This document shows, in pieces, positions 31,112 to 43,568 of a stretch of DNA of 64,000 nucleotides; position 1 is the first letter of the stretch, and the number at the start of each line of letters is the position of its first letter. Both the position numbers and the translations under genes were made by a program. The notes beneath the pieces are model-generated. The model made no database searches. It saw only the letters and a list, made by a program, of their open reading frames with translations, and was not told the DNA's origin. The stretch is from Austropuccinia psidii (lineage: Eukaryota; Basidiomycota; Pucciniomycetes; Pucciniales; Sphaerophragmiaceae). The DNA lies in assembly GCA_023105745.1 (NCBI GenBank), contig JALGQZ010000012.1:45273763-45337762 (forward strand), in the 5' to 3' direction.

Positions 31112-34100
31112 ATGATGTACATAGAAGTATTAGTGTAGAAATTGGCAAACTTGAGTCAAAGTTAAAGCAAATTACATTAGACATCAATGATTTAAAGAAA
31201 AGTGACAAGCAACATTCTGAATGGCATAAATTGACAACTGTCACCCTTGAGTCAATTAGTAATGCTTGTGACAGAATTGAGAACCAATGTCAAAATAATG
31301 ACACAGAGGATCTTTCCATTTTTAAAGTAAATGATAGACTTAAAACTCTTGAAGACCATGTCTTACAAATAGTTAAGAACACCAATCAATTTGCTATACA
31401 TTTAGCAAAAAGTGACAGTGAGAGGCAGAAATTGAAGAATGAAATAATTGCAAGTGTGGAGCAAATTCATAAGAATCATGAACCACATATGCCAAGACAT
31501 TCTACACCTTTGACTGAAGAAAAACTTTCTGTCAAAGAAAGTTTGACTCCATTCTTAGGAGAAAATGTTATTTCTGCAAAGGATATTCCTAAATTAGAAG
31601 AATGGCCAACACTCTCTGGTGAAGGAGAATACAACCATATTGAATTCATCAGGACTATTGATATGTTGCAAGAAGACTTTAATATACCTGATGAAATCAT
31701 AGTGGGAAAATTACATTGTTTGTTTACCAAGACTGCAAAGAAATGGTATTACAAGATGAGAATAGATCATGGGAGACATGACTGGTCTTGGTGGAAATCT
31801 GAAGTGATTACCAAATGGGCTAATAATTCTTGGAGGTTTAAAATGGAAAATGCTTTTTAAAGTGCCATTTTTAACTCAGAAAAAGACAAACCACTTACTT
31901 GGTTCTTCAAACAGAAAGACAGATTATCTGCTTTACACCCAGATATGTCTGACACTATGATTAATATGAAAATATTAAGAAAGTGTGGAGGAGAACTAGA
32001 ACATGCTATCAAAAGCAGATGTGTGGAACCCTGTTCAACAGAGGACTACATTAATGCTATGGAAGATATCATTACCAGAACAAGAATTGGTAAAACTTGG
32101 GTTAGAAACCCAATAGAGTCCAAAATAGTCCCAAAAATTCCTAGAGAGGAAAGAAGACCAGAGAGACCTGTCTTGAAGTGTCATAAATGTGGAAGTACTT
32201 CACATTTAGCCAACACTTGCCCTAAGAAGACAAAGATCAATGAAGTTCAAATCATTGAAGAAATTCAGTGCACTGAAGAGAAAGAAGAGTCTGATCAAGA
32301 TTCTGCAGTCTCTGAAGATACACCAGTAGAGGACTATCCCATTGAAAACATTTCAGCTTTCTTTGAGGTCACAGAAGTCCATACCCACTTGCCACAGTAC
32401 AGTGAGGATTGCTGCAACCTGATCAATATCCAAGATGCCAGAATGTGTAAGACAAAACCTGCTAGAGGAAAGGGTTATACTGCTGGAGCATCCTGTATCA
32501 CATCAGTTCTGATGAGTGATATTGAAGCCAAAGTAAATTTGGATACAGGGGCATTTTGCACTTGTGTTGGCAAAGATTATCTCCAAATTATACTTCCTGA
32601 ATGGAAAAAGCATCTATTACCAATAGAAGGTGTACAATTCAGTAGTTCCAGTAACAATATGTACCCCCTGGGCATATTGGACACTAATATTGTATTCCCA
32701 CATCCAGCAGGAAGTGTAAGAATGAAAACTGAGATTGTAGTAATGGATAATTGCACATCTCAGCACATCATTCTTGGAAATGATTACTTAAATATTTATG
32801 GTATTGATATAAATAACCATAAGGACAGATATTTCACAATTGGGGATAACAAAAGACAAAAATTTGCTTTCTCCAATATGCCAAAACAGATATCTGTAGT
32901 ATCTTCTGTCAAAGATACTTACAAAGATGAATTTTTGTCTAGACAACTTGTTGAAGCACAAATTAATCCATCATTGTCACCAAAGATGAGGAATGAACTT
33001 ATTGATGTATTATATACATACAATAATGCATTTGCATCTGATAATGAACCATTAGGCGCTATAAGGGGACATGAAATTGATATTACTCTTAATATTGATA
33101 GACCATATCCTCCAGTACTTAGAAGACCAGCTTATCCAGCCAGTCCCAGAGCTAGAGAAGCCTTGGAAAAACATATCCAAGAGTTGATCCAACTTGGTGT
33201 GCTAAGGAAAGTAGGCCATAATGAGGAAGTTGAAGTGACAACACCTGTTATTATTGCATGGCATAATGATAAATCAAGAATGGTTGGAGACTTTAGAGCT
33301 TTGAATACCTACACAGTTCCAGATAGGTATCCAATCCCTAGAATCCAAGAAACCTTGACTCAATTGTCTAAAGCCAAGTATATAACATCAATGGATGCAT
33401 TAAAAGGCTTCCATCAAAATGTTTTGACGCCTAAAGCTAGGAAATTACTTAGAATTATCACTCACTGTGGTATTTATGAGTATCTTAGAATGCCATTTGG
33501 CATTAAAAATGCTCCATCTCATTATCAAAGAATGATGAATACCATCTTCCCCACAGAATTATCTGAAGGATGGCTTATCATTTATATTGATGATATTATT
33601 ATATGTTCTGACTCATGGTCTTTGCACCTTGAAAGACTTGCAAGAGTACTTCATAAAGTTGCAGAAGTGAACATGAAAATTTCACTTAAGAAATGCAATT
33701 TTGGTTTTGAAGAACTCAAAGCATTAGTACATGTTGTTTCTGGTTTGAGCTTGGGTATTGACAAGAATAAAGTGGCAGCAGTGTTACTTAAGCCAATACC
33801 CCAGAATAAAAAAGAAATGATGTCTTTTCTTGGATTTGCTAGTTACTATAGGCAACACTTGAAAGATTTTGCAATTCTAGCCAAGTCACTCTACAGAATC
33901 TGTGATCAACAGACTGTATTTGAGATGACACAGGAAAGAATTAAAGCTTATGAGAAGATAAAGGAAGCCCTTACAGAAGCACCTTTACTCCTCATGCCTG
34001 ACTGGAATATTCCTTTTAAATTGTACATTGATGCATGTGGAGATGGATTAGGGGCAGCCCTACATCAAGTCCAAATTATTGATGACAAACCTACAGAAGG

Positions 34101-36036
34101 ACCAGTTTGTTATATCTCGAGACAAATCAAACCAACAGAAGCCAGATATGGTGCAAGCCAAATGGAGTGCTTATGTTTGGTATGGGAACTTGAGAAATTA
34201 CACTATTACCTTGATGGCAGTGTTTTTGAAGTGATAACTGACTGTAATGCCGTGAAGTCACTTCTTAACATGAAAACTCCCAACAGACATATGTTGAGAT
34301 GGCAAATAGCCATTCAAGAATATAGAGGAAACATGACTATAGTTCATAAAGCAGGAAACATTCACAAGAATGCTGATGGACTTAGTAGATGGGCTTTAGC
34401 CAACACTCCTGATAACCCAGCTTATGTACCTTTGGAAGCTGAACCACAGATTCCAATTGAAGGAATTAACATAACTGATATTGGGACTGAATTCTTTGAA
34501 GAGGTCAGAGAGTCTTATAAACAAGACAAGAATTGCCATATCTTGACTTCTTTATTAGATAAAGACTGCAAAGACACATCTTTGGTTAATACACTAGATG
34601 AAGTTTGGAGAACTTCCTATTCTGAAGGAAGATTTCACTTGTTTGATGGGATTATTTACCATAGAACAAAACATTCTTGTGTGATGACACTGTGTAGTAG
34701 ACTGCTTATCAATACCATTCTTCATGAATGCCATGATAGCATTTACTCTGGACACCTATCAGAAGACAGAACACTTGAAAAAGTGAAGAATTGTGCATGG
34801 TGGCCATCCTGGAGAAAGGAAACCATTGAGTATTGCCATACCTGTGATAGATGCCAGAAAGCAAACAGGAGTACAGGCAAGAAATTTGGATTGATGATCC
34901 ACATTCAAGAACCAAAATCCCCTTGGGAAGTTGTTCACATGGATTGGGTCACAGCACTTCCTCCAAGTGGTGACAAAAGTTTTAATGCTTGTTTAGTCAT
35001 TGTAGACAGATATAGCAAAACTCCCATATTCTTACCATGTCATAAAGATGACACTGCTATGGATACAGCTCTTCTTCTATGGAGTAGAGTTATTTCTCAT
35101 ACAGGATTATTTAAGAATATCATAAGTGACAGAGATCCCAAGTTCACATCTGCACTTTGGACCAATCTTCATAGATTGTTTGGGACTAAGTTATCATTCT
35201 CTACAGCATATCACCCTCAAACAGATGGGCTAGCAGAGAGGATGATTCAGACTCTAGAAGACATGATCAGGAGATTCTGTGCTTATGGATTAGAATTCAA
35301 AGACTCAGATGGCTTTACCCATGACTGGTGCACTCTGATACCTGCATTAGAATTGGCATATAAGACATCAGTCCATTCTTCCACAGGACAAACTCCTGCT
35401 ATGTTAGAAAAAGGATGGAATCCAAGACTCCCAGCAGACACACTGAGGAAAGACTTGATTGACATTCATCCTACAGCTTCCAGCTTCAAGATAATGCTTG
35501 ATAAAGTGAAACACCATGCAAAACAAAGTATGGATGATGCTTTTGATTATGCAAAACAGAAGTGGGACAAGAGTCATAAAGTACCAGACTTCAAAGTAGG
35601 GGACTTAGTTCTAGTTTCAACCTTGAATTTTAATAATATCAAAGGCCCAAAGAAACTTAAAGATTCTTATGTAGGACCTTTTGTTATTGTTGCTTTACAT
35701 GGAACCAATGCAGTTCAAGTGGAATTGAGTGGTGAATTGGAAAATAAACACCCCACATTTCCAGTCAGCTTGATAAAGCCTTATCAACCAGCTGACAAAG
35801 AATTGTTTCCTTTAAGAAACCCAACTCCTTTGACTGTGCCCCCTGTGGAACAGAAAGAAGACAGAAAGATAAAGAAAGTCATTAAAGAAAGGAGACTTAG
35901 GGGTAAAAATCAAAGAGAATATCTTGTCAGATATCGAAATCCAGTACATGAAGATGAATGGATGGCAGAATCAGAAATACCTGACTCAGATAAACTCTTA
36001 AGAAGATTTAGACATGAAAGAAGGCCACAAGCCTGA
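30328..36036 (+). pseudogene. gag-pol: Gag-Pol polyprotein of B, single premature stop
   Basis: One frame of 1902 sense codons from ATG 30328, with a TAA at 31858-31860 (codon 511) where relatives have a Glu codon (FESAIFNS). Order: polar N-terminus overlapping ORF-X; a coiled-coil-like stretch about 265-400; capsid (WPTLSGEGEYNH, DWSWWKSEVITKW); CCHC knuckle at about 618 ([14 protein letters not shown]); protease DTGA at about 739; RT with YIDD at about 1086-1089; RNase H; integrase HHCC finger (HECHDS to CHTCDRC) at about 1466-1507; DDE core (MDWVT, SDRD, ERMIQ) at about 1538-1637; and a chromodomain-like tail ([14 protein letters not shown]). Gag and Pol share one frame, unlike E1 and E2. 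With that stop read as sense the frame looks complete. Confidence 0.93.
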
Positions 36037-36164
36037 ATATGTCTATAAATGTGCTTTAAATTACTTGATCTGAGTAATGTGAAGAGGTTGGACAGTGGAC
36101 ATTAACCCCCTTTGGGGCCTTATTCTTTTATCACTAATAAAATTGTAGTACAATTTTATTTTTT

Positions 36165-36176
36165 GGTGGGAGGGAA
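36165..36176 (+). promoter_or_regulatory. Polypurine tract of B
   Basis: GGTGGGAGGGAA abuts the 3' LTR start TGTGAGCC and follows a T run. Confidence 0.85.
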
Positions 36177-38084
36177 TGTGAGCCTTGAGGTATATTTTAC
36201 ATACCCAAATAGGCCACAATTATCTTAAAAAGAAATTTTGAATTATGTAAAACTCATAAGTCATGCATATATCCAAAATTCATCATTTTCAATTTCAGAA
36301 AAGATGAATAACTTTTTATTGAGTAAGTAAATCCATGGATTTAAGACCAGATTTGGATTCTACACAAAAATTCACCTAGGTTAGCTCCATAGAGTGAATA
36401 AGCTCAATTTAAGTATTTGAGGTGGTAAAATGGAAAATACTTCAATACCACATAAAAGATCCATGAAAATTTTTGTTTTTCTTGATTTTTAGCCAAAATA
36501 ATGGGAAAGTGAGAAATCCCATGTTACATATACACTAAGAATAGTGTTATGCATGTTTTGAGCACTTAATATCATGGTATTCTTACATGGACCTTTGGTA
36601 CACCCATAGTGGATATCTCACTTTAAGCTTAAATTACTATTTTGACGTAAAAAATAAGCAAGGGGGACAAAAGACATCAAAGAGAGCCAGGGTACCCAAC
36701 TTCTGAGGCCTCAGAGGCGTGGATAGCTCCAGAGCATGGATCCATGGCTCATCTTGGCCCAATTGGTAAACTAAAACTTTTTGGGAACTTGGTTACCAAG
36801 TTACACTTACTGTAATCACAAGAAAAATAGCAAATAACCTGCTATTTTGACGTGCCAAGGAGGTAATGAGCTACTTAGACTCCTTTAACCACGTCAATTC
36901 TTGATGACTTTCCATGACTAGACCCTAAAAGAGTAATTAAAACCCTTTTGGGATCCATATTCATTGATTTACCTCATAGCAACCAGCAAAATACTGCTAT
37001 TTGCAATTCTACGTAGAAATGAGGTAAAAACTTCAAAAATTCATTAAAAGTACAATTCTTAATGAATCTTCCTGAAACTTTCAGGACCAATGAAGAACTG
37101 TATTATCCATGGTACAACCAAAAAGAATTATGGTTTTACTAGTAAAATTAAAAGTTTTACTTACAGTCCATTTTTGACCATTCTACGTGAAACACTGAAT
37201 CTTCAAAAATTCACAGTAATTACTACCTGTGATGAAATTGGCAATAACATTGATAACTTTGAGAAATCAATGATTATTTTAGAATAAAAGAAGATTTACA
37301 GATGTTACTCCTTTTATTCTTAACCATATTGGGGTTGGTAGTCACGTAAAAGCATTAATTAAGTAATTATGATAATCTTACGTGACAACAGATGATGCAA
37401 TCATTAATCCAAAAAGGTTTATTGTTTTCTCACTCACTGGTTTTTCAGTTTGCTCCATGGCACGCCTCTGTGAGCTGTTGTTGACTTAAAAGAAGCCTAT
37501 TCTTGCTGTTTTTTCCGTATCATCATCTTATAAATTTATTAAATCATTATTACCAACAAGTAAGTATTAGTTCAACTATTCTTAAGTGTTTTAAATCTTT
37601 CAGAATCAATCAGAAAGACGTGAAATCATAGAATCCAACTATATATTGTTGTAATACTGTTATAAATCATCTTGATCCCTTAAATCCACAATTCTACGTC
37701 AAATTTCTCTACTTTTATCTATCAATAGGTTCTTTGGAGTATTAGTGAGTCATTTATTCTTAATTCTTAAAGTTTTTCTCTAGTAATAGTTTTCTTCAAG
37801 AATTATCTTTATAATTATTCTTGCAAAAGATAATTATATATTAAAATAATTTTATTATTTTAATAAAGAAGTTTTTATTATTAAATTCTTCTTGTAATTG
37901 ATTCTAGTAGACAATTACTTGCTCACTGTTAAAATCACTAGTAGTGCTTAACACGTGAAAGAAATAATTTTTTAATTATTTAATTGTGGTTATAATAATA
38001 CTTTATTATTATATTTCATAAGAACAGACATAGTACTGTTGATTAATAGTAATATTATCATCAGTTTCATAGTCACATCTTACA
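36177..38084 (+). repeat. 3' LTR of B
   Basis: 1908 bp, same termini as the 5' LTR, followed by TCATA. It lacks the 14-bp duplication. Confidence 0.95.
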
Positions 38085-39307
38085 TCATAACTGCCATATT
38101 TAGTTCTAAAACATGTCAAATGTTCATCACCTTCCTTGATTCTGAGAAGGTTATATGCACCGCGCAAATAAATCTTGAAGTAGATAGAAGAACCATTGAA
38201 AACAATAAGAAGCTGATTCATAGGAGGAACAGGATACTTGTTCCTCCTAGCAACAGCATTGAGTTTGTAGTAATCAACACACAAACAAAGGCCACCATCT
38301 TTCTTTTTTACAAAAAGGAAAGGTGCTCCTGTTGAAGAGGAGCATGGTTGGATGAAACCTTTCTCTACATTCTCTGAAATGTAGGCCCTGAGTGTATCTG
38401 ACTCTTGGTTTGCTAAATAGTAGATCACCCCAACTGGAGGTAGAGACCCCTCCAGCTCAATACAATCATCACAGGCACAGTGAGGAGGAATTTTCTCTGA
38501 TTTCAACTTGGAGAATACATCCAAGTACTTGTGATAATTAGAAGGAACAACCTTCATCATGGTTTCTATTCCTTCTGGCTCTTCCTCTTCATCCCACAAC
38601 TCCTCCAGGGAGTCATGATAAGATGAAGGAGGAAGGTCCATATTCCCAAGAAGAGATGAAGTGAAGATACAGAACTATCTTCTCCAACATCTTGAATCTC
38701 TTTGAAGACTTTATCTCTAGAGGATAGTCATGATGTATGGGAATTAAGGGAAGGAATATGGACAGAAGATGGGAATGATGGTGCTCTAGAATCACCAACC
38801 ATAGCTGAACATGATTTGGCAGAAGGTCATTACCAAAAGATTGAGAATGATCATAATAGTCCTTATGATCAGCATTAAAGGTGATCATCCCTTGCCTCCA
38901 ATCAATATATGGAGTAAAATATTAAGAAATTCAAAGCCCAATATGAGGTCTTCTCTCTTGGGAGTATCAATGACTAAAAATTCCCATTTAAAGCTTGGGA
39001 ATGGAGGGAGCTCAACCATATATTTGGTATGGTGAGCCATAAATAAGGAAGGGGACTCAGACGAGTCCAAGATGATTAGAGAAATCTTCTCTGGGAGCTC
39101 TGACATAGTCAAAGAATACTTGTGAACAAACCTCTTTGCAATGAAAGGGTTGGTAGCACCAGAATCAATGAGAATATTGTAAAAAAACATCAGAAAGAGA
39201 AGAAAAAAAAAAGAATTTGAGAGAATTCTTGACATCAGTATTCATAATGCACAATTGTTCTCTGGATGGAAAACAGTGAAATCCATTGAACACAGCATGA
39301 TATTCAC
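38085..39307 (-). pseudogene. pol: pol of D, proximal part: protease and RT start (decayed)
   Basis: Protease-like LIDSGATNPFIAKRF lies near 39130-39190. The RT N-terminus with KKKDGGLCLCVDYYKLN lies near 38265-38310. The reading breaks at GSYE where B inserted at 38084/38085. Frameshifts and stops occur near 38650 and 38890. The continuation is 27812-25337. Confidence 0.88.
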
Positions 39308-40524
39308 TCAGGCTTTTCCCTGGCTAGTAAATTTGCCTTCCAGTTTGGTAAGCTTGTTTTGAGGTCTTTTGAAACAAGACTCAAGACTATGCTTCCCACC
39401 ACAATAGCTCCATAAACCCTCTGTTATTATTATTTATTTTTTAGAATTCATCACCTTGAAATCTTTATTAAATAGAGAAGAATGGGGCTTGTCCCTCTTC
39501 TGAAAATTCTTTTTCTTCTTTTGACTTGAGCTTTAAGAATTTTGAGGATGAGAAGAATTTGACTTTGAGGCTTCTGGATTCTTCTCTTGATGATTACTCT
39601 TTTCATTTTTCCTCTCATGGTACATGGTATCAAGCTTCAGGGTAATATCCATTAAGTCTTCTAGAGAGTCAATTTTTGAAGGATTGGAGGCCAATTGATC
39701 CAAAATCCTAGATTGAAATCCCTTTCTGAGATGATGTATGAGAGCTCTTTCACCCCAATCTCCAATTCTTCATACCAAACTTCTGAAGTCAGAAATGTAT
39801 AATGATACATGCCCACCTTTTTTCATTATTAAATAATGTAAATCTTCTTCAGCTTTTTTGACTTCATTTGGGTCCCCAAATAAGGTTAAAAGTTGAGATT
39901 CAACTAATTTCCATGAATTGACAAGGTAATTTGGATCTTGATTGGTGAGATTGGAAAGATAAGGCTCAATCCATTTTGCATCCCTTCCAATGAGAAATGA
40001 GGTGGCATAGAGAACTTTATTTCTGTTTTTAGAGAAATTTTCCAGATCATTATGAAATATTAATTGACAAGACTGAATGAAGCTTCTAACTTTGAAGGGT
40101 TGAGTCCCATTAAAGAATTCTGTGCCTTTATAGATGGAGTATTGAAGGCTGGTGGTCTTGATTCTCTAGAAGATGAAGCTGCTTGAAGATTGGCCATTAT
40201 TTGAGTCATATTCTGCATGACATACCTTGGGATGCCCCCACAGGAGCAGGAACACTTTCAGTACCATCAGACTCTTCCTCTTCCACAGAATTCTCCTCCA
40301 CTTCACCATCTTCACCTGGACCTTTGAAAGTGGTACTTGAAGTTCCTGAAAATTAATTTGATCTTCTTCGCCCTGTTCCTTCCTTCCTGGATGGTGCTGC
40401 TCCTTCCAAAATGAGCCCTCAGTTGAGGAACTGCTGGGGTGCTGTCAAGAGGAGCTCTTGGAGTTGGAGTGAGAACAGCCTGAGATTTTGTCTGTCTTTC
40501 AGTAGTTGAGTGTTGAACAGGCAT
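39308..40524 (-). pseudogene. gag: gag of D (decayed)
   Basis: ATG at 40524 (MPVQHSTTERQTKSQAVLTP) matches E1 and E2 Gag. The terminal TGA is at 39308-39310, with the slippery GGGAAAA at 39314-39320. Many indels and stops lie between. The zinc knuckle region near 39400 is poorly preserved. Confidence 0.85.
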
Positions 40525-41214
40525 GATTTCAGGAATAAAAATCAAAATTTTGAATATGAAAAGCTTGAGTAAAATCAACTGGAAGCTTGAAGTCAAAATC
40601 ACTGTCTTGAAGAAAAATCAATGAGTCAAAGTGAAATCTTGAGGTAAATCAATCAATCAAATGTCAAAATGAAATCTTCAATTCAATAAATCAATATTTC
40701 AAATCACTCAAAATCAAAATCTTGCGAAATCAATCAATCAAATGAATTCTTGAAGCAAAATTAATTTATGTAAAAATTCTTCATGTGAAAAATCAGCAAA
40801 ATCAAGGAAATCTTCAGGTCAATCAAAGCTTCTTTAAGTCAATATCAATTATTTAAAATCAATCAATCAAAGAAAATCAAGTGGGCTCTTCTTTAAAAGC
40901 AAAATATCTTGAGGAATCAATCAATATTAATCTTTATGTGAAGAATGTGTCTCAATAATTTGATGAGCAATTTAAAATTAAAATGAAAATTGAGATTATT
41001 CCCAAATTATTAATGAAATAAAATTTGATGATATGACATAAGACTTAAAAATAGAAACAAAAAAAGGAATAAAATTTGGTCAGCTTTCACTTTTCAAAAT
41101 GAAGAATGAATGAGAGAAAATTGAGAGGTGACAATGAAGCATAAAGTTCATAAGCATTAAATAGTCATAATTTCAATGAAATGGGTGAATGAACAGAATG
41201 AAAAGAAATTATTA
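40525..41214 (-). other. Leader of D
   Basis: AT-rich sequence with many TCAATCAA-type repeats, matching the leader style of E1 and E2. No frame supported. Confidence 0.6.
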
Positions 41215-41227
41215 GTTAATTAATATA
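41215..41227 (-). promoter_or_regulatory. Self-priming site of D (degenerate)
   Basis: One base inside the LTR edge, the - strand reads TATATTATTAACT. The D LTR (41593-41606) carries the partner, with one base missing from the primer site. The TTA/TAA change relative to E1 is present on both pairing sides. Confidence 0.45.
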
Positions 41228-41228
41228 A

Positions 41229-42700
41229 TTTCACAGGGGCTCTAGTGGAAAACAAGAGTGGCCTGGAACTCAGAAATCAGGGAACTCAGTTGGAAGACTC
41301 CAAAGGATAAAGAAATAAAAATAAAAGAATAAATTTCTCTAGAAGAATTCAGGTACAAAGATGAGATTCAATAAGAGAAATGGGAAGCCAAATGGCCAAA
41401 GAGCCAACCAAGTATGTTCTTAATCACTGTTTCAACCTTCCCAAGCGAACAAGGGAATTAGTAAGGATATGACCACCAATTATCCATTGACAGGCAAAGA
41501 AAGAAAAGGAAAAGGTGCTAAATTACTTACTTGATAATATTAGTATTCACTTAACAGAATTGAAAAAAAAGAAATATAATATGAAATCAAAATATATTAA
41601 TTAACTGGGGGAAAACCCCCCAGGGTCAAAGGAGGCTGGTATATGTGAAAAGCTGAGAGATTAACTCCTTCAGGCTGACAGCTGGTCTGTATTTAATCCT
41701 TTAAGCTGTATTTGACTGCTTGATGAAGTATATACCTTGCCAGATTGAGAAATGAACTGGGTTGAATGAAATTCCCATGGTGTATGAATGAAATACAGGT
41801 CCTGATTAATGTGGTTGCCAAGGTGAATTGATGGAGCACTGACCCTTGGCAAATTGTTTTGAAATTTCCTCTTAAATATCCCTTGAGAATGTATTGCCAG
41901 TATTCCCTTGGAGGAATACTGTGAATGAGAATAACCAATAATTTCTTTATGGCGTCATTGGTATTTGAGATTGACACTTGTCCTTTTGCCTTGATGAATC
42001 CTCTGGATGAAATGATGCCTTAATGACCTTATAAAGGAATTGAAATAACCATTTGATATTGGCACCATTGTATTTCTGGTGAAAAAAATGCATAATGGTG
42101 TATAACACCATTTATGGCACTTTTGGTTATTGGAAGGTGAAAGTGGCCAAAGGTGTTTAGATTTATGCTAGGAGGATAAGAGTGAAAAATGGTTTTTGGT
42201 GGCTTCAGAGGTGACAAATTGTCTTTTGGGTGATTTGGCAATTTCTGGGTTTTTGTCCAAATTTAATACAGCTTCAAAACTGTATATGCGCAAAATGTGC
42301 AAATCTTGAAATTGAGCCCCAAGGGGACCAATATAGCCATTTGGGCATATTTCCCACATTACATAAGAAAATTCCCTAAAATGGCTAATACAGCAAGAAT
42401 GCAAAACATGCACAAATCTGTATTTAAAGCCTAAAAAGCCAAATACAAGCTTTTGGGCTGTATTTTCCCTGTTGCATGTAAAATACCAGACTGCCCAAAA
42501 GAAAAACCTGGCCAGGAAAGGCCTGATGATAATGAAGGGGCCAAGTTGGGCCCAAATGGTTAAATGACCATAAAAGGTCAAAAAAAATGACATGGTCAAT
42601 TTGGCCAATGATTATGGATATGGCCAAATTTCCATAAATTGGATATGGCATGGATATGCCACAATGAGGTTCAAGAGGGTGAATTGCCATGGTTGTGACA
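41229..42700 (-). repeat. 5' LTR of D
   Basis: 1472 bp, the partner of 23098-24555 with many differences. The terminal TGTCA has mutated to TTTCA at 41229-41233. GACTG follows at 42701-42705. Confidence 0.9.
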
Positions 42701-42705
42701 GACTG

Positions 42706-42794
42706 TTTTTTTGACAGGGAATTTCCACTTCTATTTCAGAAAAAGCAAAAAATAGCTCAATGAAATAAAGAAAGAAAGATGTTTGATATAAACC
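42706..42794. other. Spacer between D and E2
   Basis: 89 bp of pre-insertion sequence ending in AAACC (42790-42794), the left target-site copy of E2. Confidence 0.7.
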
Positions 42795-43555
42795 TGTCAC
42801 AGGGGCTCTTCGAAGTGAAGAGGGCCTGGCACTCAGTAAACTGGGACTCACTTATGGAGGGCTCAAAGATAAGATAAGATGAGATACACTTAAGAGTGTT
42901 AAAGATAAATTGCTAAAGAATAAATATAAGAAAAAGCAGCAACAAAAGATAAGAGTAAAAGAATAGAAGAGCCAACCACAAACAAGTCCAAGTCCACTGT
43001 TTCAACCTGTCAGAATGGAAAGAGAAGGGTTAATAAGGATATGGCCACCCAACTCATACTGTACAGGCGAAGAGAAAAATGCAAAGACTAACTTAAGATT
43101 AAATAATTATAATACCCAAAATAAGGATAAGAATAATTATAAAATAATAAATAAACTAAATTAATTAACTGGGGAAAAGTCCCCAGGGGGAAGAAAGAGG
43201 GGCTGGTATATGTGAGAATCACCAGCCCTGATCCAGAGGAAGAATTTTCATGAGAATATTTGATGATTGAATTGAGTCTGGCCAATACAGGTCCTGTACA
43301 GCTGTACAGAACCTGTACAAGAGGTGTGGTGTATTGAAGTGATCATACAGTTTCAAGTTGGTGTATTGAAACTGTATTGGGTGAAACCAGCCTGTACAGG
43401 TATTGACAGGCTGTATTGAGGTACCAAGCTGTATACATGTTTCAGAATGAAGATTGCTGAAATTGAATGCTGATACAAATGCTGGATCTTCTGATTTGAG
43501 GTGTCTGAGTGGGTGTGTGAATGAATACCCTTACCTCTGATGAGTGGTTGTTACA
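42795..43555 (-). repeat. 3' LTR of E2
   Basis: 761 bp. On the + strand it runs TGTCACAGG to TTGTTACA. The purine tract AAGAGGGGGATAC (- strand) follows at 43556-43568. Confidence 0.95.
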
Positions 43556-43568
43556 GTATCCCCCTCTT

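Larger units (their letters stand above)
27813..38084 (+). mobile_element. Element B: young, nearly intact Ty3/gypsy element nested in D
   Basis: LTRs 27813-29734 and 36177-38084 are flanked by a perfect TCATA duplication (27808-27812 and 38085-38089), and the target is the RT codons of D. Total length 10,272 bp. Contents: primer site, AT-rich leader, a predicted small exon, a spliced overlapping frame, and one continuous Gag-Pol frame broken by a single stop. About a dozen substitutions plus one 14-bp duplication separate the LTRs, so it is recent. Confidence 0.96.
23098..42700 (-). mobile_element. D: old chromovirus, split by the insertion of element B
   Basis: LTRs lie at 23098-24555 and 41229-42700, flanked by a perfect 5-bp duplication GACTG (23093-23097 and 42701-42705). 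The - strand reads LTR, primer site, gag, pol, purine tract, LTR. Both genes are riddled with stops and indels. The sequence between 27812 and 38085 is element B, and removing it restores a continuous RT reading (GSYE then [12 protein letters not shown]). D belongs to the same lineage as E1 and E2 but has longer, distinct LTRs and no antisense gene. Confidence 0.92.
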
